Shown here one piece after another: positions 8,220-14,733 of a DNA stretch of 64,000 nt. The translations under genes were made by a program, and so were the position numbers. Numbering within the stretch: the stretch's first letter is position 1; each line of letters starts with the position of its first letter. The DNA comes from Spirosoma arboris. Its GTDB lineage: Bacteria > Bacteroidota > Bacteroidia > Cytophagales > Spirosomataceae. The notes under the pieces were generated by a model. It ran no database searches. It was not told the DNA's origin and was given only the letters and a program-made list of their open reading frames with translations. The DNA is taken from the NCBI RefSeq assembly GCF_009754945.1, contig NZ_WPIN01000002.1:248001-312000 (forward strand), written 5' to 3'.

Positions 8220-8482
8220 CTGTAATTTCTGTAACAGCCTATTGGCAGGATAGGTAAAGTTGTAATTTTCAACTACTTACAGTATTACAAAAAAATAAAT
8301 TAACTGTAATCCTTAACTAAGAAATTACAAATCTTTGTAATACGCTATAACTAGAAAAGAGGCTAGGAGGCCTATTACAAATCGAAAGTAGGCAGATTAC
8401 AAACCTAAAAACTGGTTTGTAATACGATTCCCTACTGAGGATCAAGCAGTTACACGGAAATTACAGAATTACAAATTTTCCG
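8220..8482. repeat. Cluster of ATTACAAA / TTTGTAAT motifs, candidate origin or operator array
   Basis: A 260-bp gene-free region in which the word ATTACAA or its complement occurs at least seven times. The sharpest forms are the inverted pair ATTACAAA-TC-TTTGTAAT (about 8326-8343) and ATTACAAACC (8396-8405) with GGTTTGTAAT (8414-8423), a perfect 10-bp inverted repeat with 8-nt loop. Weaker copies lie near 8283, 8374 and 8467. The flanks are AT-rich. The form is that of iterons or of a multi-site operator; the protein binding it is not known, but the small DNA-binding protein at 8808-9041 and the primase are candidates. Confidence 0.6.
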
Positions 8483-8591
8483 GGGATTCTTAGCGTTGAG
8501 ACGTTGCGGATTTGCAAACTAAACGAAGGCAAACAGAGCCGATTGGGTGCAAGTATTTAAACCGACTTTTGTTGTCAACCCGTTATAGGAC

Positions 8592-8625
8592 AAAACGGCT
8601 CGCACCTGGAAGGGCGAGCCGTTTT
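8592..8625 (+). terminator. Hairpin with A/T flanks, probable terminator
   Basis: AAAACGGCTCGC (8592-8603) pairs perfectly with GCGAGCCGTTTT (8614-8625) around a 10-nt loop. It implies a transcript running from the motif cluster at 8.2-8.5 kb, possibly a short RNA with no coding capacity. Confidence 0.65.
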
Positions 8626-8682
8626 AGCGGTAGAAACCGACTGCTACTTGTTTACGGTTGGCTATATAGGAGTGCGCTGGTG

Positions 8683-8811
8683 ATGTCGATCCTAGCGTAC
8701 TCTATTGGCTACTTCCGGGGTATTCACGTTACTCGCAAGGACTACCATCGGTTCCTGGACGAGAAAGACAACTGGCTGCGAAGAAACGGAATGGATGCAA
8801 AGGGCGACTAA
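8683..8811 (+). CDS. 42-residue single-pass membrane protein
   Basis: ATG at 8683 opens a 42-residue frame: a short hydrophobic start (MSILAYSIGYFRGI), then a charged tail (RKDYHRFLDEKDNWLRR). A longer reading from upstream would have to cross the terminator at 8592-8625, so the short form is preferred. It overlaps by 4 bp the 3' end of the reverse gene at 8808. Could be a small membrane-attached regulatory or holin-like protein; not recognised. Confidence 0.4.
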   Translation: MSILAYSIGYFRGIHVTRKDYHRFLDEKDNWLRRNGMDAKGD

Positions 8812-9041
8812 TCCACCAGGCCTGCCTTGATCACATCCCGGCTCAGACCCGTATAAGCGGCAAAATCATCTACTGATACAATCGGATTAACCAGGGCCAG
8901 GCGGCTGGACCGTTTGGCAGCTACCATCTTGGCCACTTTCAGTTGGCGTAAGATCGAAAAGGCTTTGGCCCGTTTATAGCCGGTAATATTCTGAATGTCC
9001 TTACAAGTGATGCGTTCGCGGGGATTAGGTTTGTGACTCAT
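8808..9041 (-). CDS. Small winged-helix-like DNA-binding protein
   Basis: 77 residues from ATG at 9041 on the reverse strand. CKDIQNITGYKRAKAFSIL has helix-turn-helix spacing, and a second short helical motif (VDDFAAYTGLSRDVIKAGL) ends the protein. Similar proteins occur in Bacteroidota prophages next to replication genes (recalled, unnamed). It is divergent from the gene at 9171, and GGTAATACC at 9052-9060 sits 11 bp before its start, so it could be the protein that reads the GGTATTACC motifs (inference). Confidence 0.6.
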   Translation of the reverse strand: MSHKPNPRERITCKDIQNITGYKRAKAFSILRQLKVAKMVAAKRSSRLALVNPIVSVDDFAAYTGLSRDVIKAGLVD

Positions 9042-9051
9042 AGAACAGGGC

Positions 9052-9912
9052 GGTAATACCCGTTAGGGTAGGCGAAAAAGTGCTAGAAAGTGCTACAAGA
9101 TACCATAAAATTACTTAAGTATAAATACCAGAGTAAGCGGGTATTACCTTCGGCGAAACGAAAACGGTCCATGACGCCCCTATCTTCCAACCCAGTACTA
9201 CCTGAACGCTTGAATGGTATTACCGAAACAGAGGTACAGCCCCTTTCTTCTCCCATTCCAATTGCCTCTCCGGCCCAACTAGTGGGTAGTACTTCTAGTC
9301 CAGTAATACCGGTATTACCTTCGGAGGGTACACCACCCGTTGAGTCGGTAAACCCGGTAAACAACGGTAATCTGGCCGGTTTACCACATTCTGACACGGA
9401 CGGTATTACCGATGGCATAATACCGAAGACGTTTAAATTGCCCACCTCTGTCATGCGCTCCATCGAGCGGGCCGTCGATGAGCTCAATAAAGTAACACCC
9501 GGTAATACCACCCACGCCTATGGGGTAAACCTGTTAACCCGGCATGAGGAATTACTCCGAGCTGCCGGGGAGACTCAGCGGTTAACCGACTATTGTGAGC
9601 GGCTGAGTCAGCGAAACACCCAGCTCATAACGGAGCTACTTCAGGCACGGAGTGAAAACGTTGAGTTAACCAAACTACTGCCAGGGGGTCAAGACCTACC
9701 TGGTATACCGCGTTCAACACCCCCGGTTGATGCGAGTTGGCGTGTGCGCTATGAGCAAGTAACTAGCGAGTTGCAAAAGGCGCTGGAGGCTCACGCGTTG
9801 GAGAAGCGAGCGGCCCAGCCTGTGTATGCCTTAGTGAAGGTATTACCTGACCTATTGGAGCAGCTCTATCAGGAGGCCTCTTCGGATAGCTGGCGTACAC
9901 CCCAGTATTACC
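9052..9912. repeat. GGTATTACC / GGTAATACC motif set through an intergenic and coding region
   Basis: The 9-mer or its reverse complement is found exactly at 9052, 9140, 9216, 9311, 9402, 9501 and 9839, with one-mismatch copies at 9302 and 9904 and a partial one near 9417. The first five intervals are 76-99 bp. Copies at 9302 and 9311 abut head to head. Within the gene they are read in different codon phases, giving Gly-Ile-Thr, Val-Leu-Pro or Gly-Asn-Thr, so it is the DNA word that is kept, not a peptide repeat. Confidence 0.75.
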
Positions 9913-9959
9913 AACAGTTCTTTCAGGAGCTGCTAGCCCCTTATCTCGATTCAGAGTAG
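9171..9959 (+). CDS. Coiled-coil protein whose gene carries the GGTATTACC sites
   Basis: 262 residues from ATG 9171. The first 100 residues are Pro/Ser/Thr/Val-rich and probably disordered; from about residue 105 a helical region follows (MRSIERAVDELNKV, then ETQRLTDYCERLSQRNTQL), predicted coiled coil, and a helical C-terminus (YALVKVLPDLLEQLY). No family is recognised. A disordered arm, a coiled coil and a gene full of a repeated DNA word suggest a DNA-organising, partition or structural protein (inference). It is followed 21 bp downstream by the start of the tightly packed cassette at 9981. Confidence 0.6.
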   Translation: MTPLSSNPVLPERLNGITETEVQPLSSPIPIASPAQLVGSTSSPVIPVLPSEGTPPVESVNPVNNGNLAGLPHSDTDGITDGIIPKTFKLPTSVMRSIERAVDELNKVTPGNTTHAYGVNLLTRHEELLRAAGETQRLTDYCERLSQRNTQLITELLQARSENVELTKLLPGGQDLPGIPRSTPPVDASWRVRYEQVTSELQKALEAHALEKRAAQPVYALVKVLPDLLEQLYQEASSDSWRTPQYYQQFFQELLAPYLDSE

Positions 9960-9980
9960 TCACCCTTTATTTTTCTGTCC

Positions 9981-10541
9981 ATGAAACGATTTATTGCCCT
10001 GGTCGAAACTAGCGATGAAATTGCCCTGACAACTGAAGGAGTGGTTGCCATCAGCGGTGTACATCTTTTTCCGCAGATCAATCCAGACACGTTCATTACC
10101 CTTTGGAACGAAGGTATCGTAGCTCTACGCCAATGGGATCAATTTTGTCAGAGCCTGTTTCACATTCTCACCAAATCGGGCATGATTGACGAAGAGGGCT
10201 TGCATGTCTCCGAGTACAGCCCGGGGAGTATCTGCCGGTTCATCCTGGCCAATAAAGAAGTGCTGCCAGAAGGATTTCGGGAAACGGGCTTAGGCATGAT
10301 GGTCATGCAGGCCATTAAAACGGGAGCGAAGACCATCAAAAAAGGAAAAGACATTGTCATCGACTGGAAAGAGATAACGGCTTATGCCGGCCCCATGACC
10401 GATGCCGTCTTAGTTCAGATGATGAACTCTCCCCAGCGGTCGGCAATCCTCCTACCGATCATTCAGCAATTCTTTCCGCATTGGCCCGAAGTCCCTACCA
10501 CGGAGACGCAACCTACCCTTTCCGACAACGAACCGGTATGA
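9981..10541 (+). CDS. Hypothetical protein, first gene of the ATPase cassette
   Basis: 186 residues, mostly helical, no signal peptide. Contains a hydrophobic centre (GLGMMVMQAIKTGAKTIKK) and a polar, Thr/Pro-rich tail. Stop and next start overlap as ATGA at 10538-10541, so translation is coupled to the following gene. Nothing in the sequence gives a function; as first gene in a unit with a packaging-like ATPase, a structural or assembly role is possible. Confidence 0.6.
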   Translation: MKRFIALVETSDEIALTTEGVVAISGVHLFPQINPDTFITLWNEGIVALRQWDQFCQSLFHILTKSGMIDEEGLHVSEYSPGSICRFILANKEVLPEGFRETGLGMMVMQAIKTGAKTIKKGKDIVIDWKEITAYAGPMTDAVLVQMMNSPQRSAILLPIIQQFFPHWPEVPTTETQPTLSDNEPV

Positions 10542-11206
10542 ATCCACTTGCCCAATTGGTCGAAACCCGGTCCGGCTCGGCCCTCTCGGAAGTGCTCCAG
10601 GAAGCCCCCCGACTCGTCGAGTCCGTTTCGGATGCGCTGAACGAATCGCCCCTAATTAGCCTACCTAGCCTGTTCGGATCAAAAGCGGCAACGGCCCCTC
10701 CATCGGCTATTGATTCCGAACTGGACGAAGAGCCTTATATCCCCCTAACAGCGGAGGAAATCAAAACCAAGGCGGAGTCTAAAGCGGAGATGTGGGGGGC
10801 CATTATTGCCCTGTGTTTTGGCTTCATTCACCGCTACACGGCCTACCAGAAAATTCGGGAAGGCGATAAGCAATTAGTCCGGGACTATGAACAGCACGTG
10901 AAGCTGACTAAAGAAATTCCGGTCTATGGTCCCGATCACCCCTATTATGCAGCCCGTGAACGCTGGAACGATTTCGAGGAAGCCCTGGAAGAAGCCGACG
11001 AGGAAGCCCGTCTGACGGACGCCCAGCTCACGCTGTTGCGCAGAGCCATCGAAGCGGATTTGAAGGCTAAGAATCGCCGGGGTACACTCAAAACGGGCAG
11101 TATTACTGAGACCCTGTTTGAGATCATGATAATCAAGGCCATGGCTCCACTGATGCAAGTAGGGATGATGACAGTCAATAAAATGGTTGACAAAACAATG
11201 CGCTAA
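10538..11206 (+). CDS. Membrane-associated hypothetical protein of the ATPase cassette
   Basis: 222 residues from ATG 10538. An N-terminal soluble part with an acidic linker leads to a hydrophobic segment at about residues 85-102 (WGAIIALCFGFIHRYTAY), a long charged helical region (FEEALEEADEEARLTDAQL) and a second hydrophobic segment near the C-terminus (LFEIMIIKAMAPLMQVGMM). Two membrane-prone helices with a long helix between them suit a membrane-bound scaffold. It is followed after 1 bp by the glycosyltransferase-like gene. Unknown family. Confidence 0.6.
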   Translation: MNPLAQLVETRSGSALSEVLQEAPRLVESVSDALNESPLISLPSLFGSKAATAPPSAIDSELDEEPYIPLTAEEIKTKAESKAEMWGAIIALCFGFIHRYTAYQKIREGDKQLVRDYEQHVKLTKEIPVYGPDHPYYAARERWNDFEEALEEADEEARLTDAQLTLLRRAIEADLKAKNRRGTLKTGSITETLFEIMIIKAMAPLMQVGMMTVNKMVDKTMR

Positions 11207-11207
11207 C

Positions 11208-11984
11208 ATGTACACTGGTACTACCACTCACCCCACTTCCATGAACCCATTGTCCAACCGGCGTATTGACGCCGTTAGCGTCTGCGTGAATTATGCTGAT
11301 TTTCTGGTTCAAACCTTGCCCCACAACCGACTTCTATTTGATCGTTATATTGTGGTAACTAGCCTGGCAGACCAGTTTACCCGCCAGGTCTGCGAGTATT
11401 ACCGGGTCGAGTGCATTCAGACCGATTGCTTTTATGACGACGGAGCGGTTTTTAATAAAGCCCGGGGTATTAACGCAGGTCTAACCGCCCTGGGAGAAAC
11501 GGATTGGGTGGTACACCTGGATTCGGACATCTATCTGCCGCCCTGGACACGAACGATTTTGGAGCTAGCCCATCTGGACCCGGAGAGCATTTATGGGATT
11601 GATCGGCTGATGTGCCACAGTTATCGCGATTGGGTCAACTACCTGGCTAAGCCCGTGGCCATGCACGAACTGTATTACCTGGTACAAGCCCGGGCCTTCC
11701 CCATGGGCAGCCGGGTTGCCCACTACAATCAGCTAGATGGCTGGTTTCCCATTGGCTTCTTTCAGCTCTGGAATCCATCAGAATCAGGCGTGACCCGGTA
11801 CCCCGAAAATAGCCACGGTGCGGACCATACGGACGTGGTTTTCGCTAAAGCTTTCCCCATCGGCAAACGGCACTTAATGCCGGAATTTTACGGAATTCAT
11901 CTGGACAGTGAGCGGGCCGAAATGGGCGTCAATTGGCAGGGGAGGAGCACCAAACCGTTTTGCTTAGAGCCTTCACGCCCATGA
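11208..11984 (+). CDS. GT-A type glycosyltransferase-like protein
   Basis: 258 residues from ATG 11208, right after the previous stop; ATG 11241 is an alternative start. The core reads as a small nucleotide-sugar transferase: conserved VNYADFLVQTLPHNR start, an N-rich acceptor loop (VFNKARGINAGL) and the metal-binding DSD within WVVHLDSDIYLPP. This is the layout of GT2-like enzymes carried by phages, where they modify DNA bases or surface sugars. Its presence inside a translationally coupled cassette (ATGA overlap with the ATPase at 11981) means its product is probably made together with the ATPase. The donor and acceptor are not known. Confidence 0.7.
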   Translation: MYTGTTTHPTSMNPLSNRRIDAVSVCVNYADFLVQTLPHNRLLFDRYIVVTSLADQFTRQVCEYYRVECIQTDCFYDDGAVFNKARGINAGLTALGETDWVVHLDSDIYLPPWTRTILELAHLDPESIYGIDRLMCHSYRDWVNYLAKPVAMHELYYLVQARAFPMGSRVAHYNQLDGWFPIGFFQLWNPSESGVTRYPENSHGADHTDVVFAKAFPIGKRHLMPEFYGIHLDSERAEMGVNWQGRSTKPFCLEPSRP

Positions 11985-12628
11985 CTAAGATGATCCTTCC
12001 TGAGCTGAACAATAAGAAACGAGCTTCGTCTATTTTTTTGGCCGTTGGAGCCAAGAAAACGGGCAAAACCCAGGGCAGTATTAATATTCAGGTGGAGATG
12101 CTCAAACGCCAGGGCAAGCCCGTTTTGGTCTTTGACGTGGGCCGTCAGTCTGAGTATGACGACTATATCCCTATTTCCCTGGATGATCTAAGCCGCTTCA
12201 ATCGACTAGCCAGTAAAGAGCCCTATCCATTGTTTGTGTGCCGCGACTGCGAAGACATTGATGTTTTTTTTACCCTAGTCAATCAATGGGTGAAGAATGC
12301 GTTTGTGGTGTTTGAGGATGCTACTTCCTACATGGCGGGGAACCTCTCGGAGCCGGTGCGTAAACTGATCTTGAACAGCCGCAATCTATGTAATGATTAT
12401 CTGTTCAACCTGCACAGCCTGGCCGAACCGGCTCCCTTTCTATTTCGCCATTCGGAGTACATTATTTTGCGTAAAACGTCGGATGTAAAGCTGCCTGCTA
12501 AAGTACCCGTTCCCCATAAAATCGAGCGGGCCATGGCCGAAATAAAGGCCGAAAATGCACGGCTGTATCCCCTGCCGGACCAACCCAAATTAGCCTTTCG
12601 CGTCATTGATATCACTTCCGCCGATTAA
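11981..12628 (+). CDS. P-loop ATPase related to viral packaging / Zot / HerA proteins
   Basis: 215 residues from ATG 11981, overlapping the preceding stop. The start LAVGAKKTGKTQGSI is a Walker A; FVVFEDATSYM is a Walker B with the acid pair; LILNSRNLCNDYLFNLHSL has the Arg/Asn and His sensor pattern found after Walker B in A32, Zot and HerA/FtsK-like packaging enzymes, followed by FRHSEYIILRKTSD. These ATPases push or pull DNA into virions or through membranes. No transmembrane segment is visible, unlike filamentous-phage Zot. The family call is a motif judgement; a close homologue is not recognised. Confidence 0.65.
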   Translation: MTKMILPELNNKKRASSIFLAVGAKKTGKTQGSINIQVEMLKRQGKPVLVFDVGRQSEYDDYIPISLDDLSRFNRLASKEPYPLFVCRDCEDIDVFFTLVNQWVKNAFVVFEDATSYMAGNLSEPVRKLILNSRNLCNDYLFNLHSLAEPAPFLFRHSEYIILRKTSDVKLPAKVPVPHKIERAMAEIKAENARLYPLPDQPKLAFRVIDITSAD

Positions 12629-12629
12629 T

Positions 12630-12758
12630 ATGGATGATAATTTATTTATTGCTGGATTTCTCTTAGGCTATTGTGCTGGTAGCTGGACGGTAATCCTGAC
12701 AGGCTACCTGGTTATTCGTATTTGTCAGGCGAACAAGCCGCTTAAACCAACTCTTTAA
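12630..12758 (+). CDS. 42-residue single-pass membrane protein
   Basis: ATG 12630 starts one base after the ATPase stop. The product is almost wholly one membrane segment (LFIAGFLLGYCAGSWTVIL, continuing through TGYLVIRIC) with a short basic tail ending KPLKPTL. It lies in the coupled cassette and is below usual gene-calling limits. Could be a minor coat, holin-like or membrane adaptor for the ATPase (inference). Confidence 0.55.
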   Translation: MDDNLFIAGFLLGYCAGSWTVILTGYLVIRICQANKPLKPTL

Positions 12759-12762
12759 CCCC

Positions 12763-12978
12763 ATGGCCATTTATAAGTACCGCGCCTGCTTTATGAGCGA
12801 CATTGCCAAGCGGGCAGGCTTCCAGGATGTTACCGTGTTTCAGTGTTGTATCGTGCCCGAAGACTGGATTGAAATGATCCGCCTGGGCTGGGTGCCCTAC
12901 CGCAAGAAATTAAATCCGCCGGTGGTGCAGTTCTTGATGGATAAGTATGTACCTGATTACGATACGGCCAAGAGTTAG
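12763..12978 (+). CDS. Small cysteine-containing protein, last gene of the cassette
   Basis: 71 residues from ATG 12763. Contains CC at 28-29 and a single Cys at 9, and a compact aromatic-basic C-terminus (GWVPYRKKLNPPVVQFLMDKY). No recognised family. It is followed after about 100 bp by the perfect 29-bp palindrome at 13075, which likely ends the cassette. Confidence 0.55.
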   Translation: MAIYKYRACFMSDIAKRAGFQDVTVFQCCIVPEDWIEMIRLGWVPYRKKLNPPVVQFLMDKYVPDYDTAKS

Positions 12979-13074
12979 CCTCAAGTTAAAGCCTAATGCC
13001 AACCAGATGACTCGTTAGAAGTATCTACTGAAAATAGCCTAGGGTCCGGTTTGCTTATTAAGTCATTTTGTTTC

Positions 13075-13134
13075 TAAACACCCCGAACCATTTCATAGTA
13101 GAAAATTCTACTATGAAATGGTTCGGGGTGTTTA
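13075..13134. repeat. Perfect 29-bp inverted repeat with 2-nt loop
   Basis: Left arm 13075-13103 and right arm 13106-13134 are exact complements, separated by AA. The outer part is CG-rich (ACACCCCGAACC) and the inner part AT-rich. No T tract follows, so it may be a bidirectional terminator, a cruciform or a recombination or attachment site. It sits exactly between the ATPase cassette and the decayed recombinase at 13261. Confidence 0.85.
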
Positions 13135-13260
13135 TATTAAACTATTATTCCAACCTATGGCAGTTAATAAATGGTCATTCTTAAAACGCCATAAACTACT
13201 ATATTTGATCCATTAAGCTGTGGAACACCTACTTTTAACGGAGTAAAAAGGATATATGAA

Positions 13261-13909
13261 CTGCATCTGCTCTATCGGGTATCGACCAAAGCACAAGGAT
13301 GCTCCGGCCTGGGCTTGGGAGATCAACAGTCTATAGTCAGCCGGTATCTTCGAGAAAAAGATCAGATCGTAATCGAATTTACCGAAATCGAATCTGGCCG
13401 AAAGAGTGAGCGGCCAAAGTTGGCTGAAGCCATCCGGGCTTGTTAGTAGTATAAGGCGAAACTCTTAGTTGCTAAGCTCGATAGATTGAGCCTCAATGTT
13501 GCTTTTGTGATGACAATAAGAGATTCAGAAGTTGACTTTATAGCTTGTGATCTGCCAGATGATAATACACTCACCATTGGCATGATGGTGACCTTTGCTC
13601 AGTATGAAGCGGAGCGGAGAACGTACCCGTGCACCCTTGGCGCAAAAGAAGGTTCAAAGATTTAAACTGGGGAAACCGGAAAACTTGACTTTGAAGGTCA
13701 TTCAAAAAGGCGAAGCCATTAGGGTAATTAATGGGTTAACTCATAAAGCGAATATACAAGCTACTGAGCTGGCCACACTCTACCGTAATAAAGGTATGAC
13801 GTATGCCCAAATAGCTGACAAACTAAATCAAACTCATTACCAGACCAGGATTAACAAGCAGTTTGATGGAAAAGCCGTTTATCGTCTCCTTCAGCGGGTA
13901 ACTATATGA
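13261..13909 (+). pseudogene. Decayed serine recombinase (resolvase/invertase)
   Basis: Conceptual translation gives LLYRVSTKAQGCSGLGL (the RVST catalytic-serine motif), then KSERPKLAEAIRA, then two in-frame TAG stops at 13444 and 13447, then KLLVAKLDRLSLNVAFV and DFIACDLPDDNTLTIGMM. A frameshift near 13615 moves the C-terminus to another frame (RTRAPLAQKK to VYRLLQRVTI), which holds the DNA-binding helix-turn-helix. The N-terminal ATG is missing. The gene is dead but clearly a large-branch invertase/resolvase of about 210 residues. Together with the second remnant at 16414 it brackets the TIR module. Confidence 0.85.
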
Positions 13910-14085
13910 AGCATTACAAATGAGCAAGAATCGGCTACATTAGGAAATAATTACGCTGTTATTATATTTGAGCGGCTATAAAGCCACCTTATCGATTGAA
14001 CATCAGTAAATAAGATCTCTCTAATAGCTTATCAGGACATAAGCATATTCAAATAATGTAACTTTCTAATAAAACCATATAGGGC

Positions 14086-14733
14086 ATGCCATATATAAAT
14101 GACGTTTTCATATCTTATAAAAGAGGGAGAATCATTGAACAGTGGATTAATGAAATTTTTTTGCCATTGTTTACAGAAAATTTAGATTATGAATTACCAG
14201 ATCCGCCCAAAATTTTTATTGACTCTACTGGTTTAACGCCAGGAGTGGGCTACTGGGATGAACTATTTGTAAATTTATTTTATTCAAAATGTATAGTCTC
14301 TATCTGGTCACCTCCTTATTTTAGAAGGTCGGAGTGGTGCGTAAAAGAATTTCTCACAATGAAACACAGGCAAGAACTCTGGGAGCTTGGCCCATTAAAA
14401 ATGCCAAAAACCCTAATTTGGCCTGTAATATATCGAGAAGTAAATCCACTTCCGGAAATAGCTTCTGGTTTACAATATAGTAACTATTCAGAATTTAATT
14501 TAGTTGGTGACGCCTTCTTTAAAACTAAAAGCTACTTATTATTTCAAAAAAAGCTACAAAAAGATATAAAATACGTAAGTGAAATTATTCTACATGCTCC
14601 TCCATTAAACACTGAATGGGAAACTTACGAAGGTAAAGCTAAAATTATATCTACTCTTAATGAGTATTTTTCTAAAGTTCAGGGAATTGAATCTACTATA
14701 AATCAAAAACTAGTTACGTGGTCGGAAAAGTAA
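14086..14733 (+). CDS. TIR-domain protein
   Basis: 215 residues. Residues 6-14 (DVFISYKRG) are the first strand and loop of a TIR domain; SKCIVSIWS (67-75) and the WCVKE box with Glu88 are the later conserved strand and the catalytic glutamate used for NAD cleavage or cyclic-ADP-ribose signalling in bacterial TIR enzymes. The remainder is helical without a membrane segment. It overlaps the next gene by 16 bp, so the two products are made in fixed ratio. The AT-rich composition differs sharply from the flanking element genes, indicating separate acquisition. Antiphage signalling or NAD-depleting toxicity is the known role of such proteins; here it is inferred. Confidence 0.85.
   Translation: MPYINDVFISYKRGRIIEQWINEIFLPLFTENLDYELPDPPKIFIDSTGLTPGVGYWDELFVNLFYSKCIVSIWSPPYFRRSEWCVKEFLTMKHRQELWELGPLKMPKTLIWPVIYREVNPLPEIASGLQYSNYSEFNLVGDAFFKTKSYLLFQKKLQKDIKYVSEIILHAPPLNTEWETYEGKAKIISTLNEYFSKVQGIESTINQKLVTWSEK

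Noticed and set aside
9083..9511. Reverse frame opposite the GGTATTACC-rich gene
   Set aside because: Overlaps the better plus-strand gene and its repeated DNA word; no separate support.
10874..11227. Long reverse frame opposite the membrane-associated cassette gene
   Set aside because: Lies wholly over a better-supported plus-strand gene; composition follows the reverse complement of that gene.
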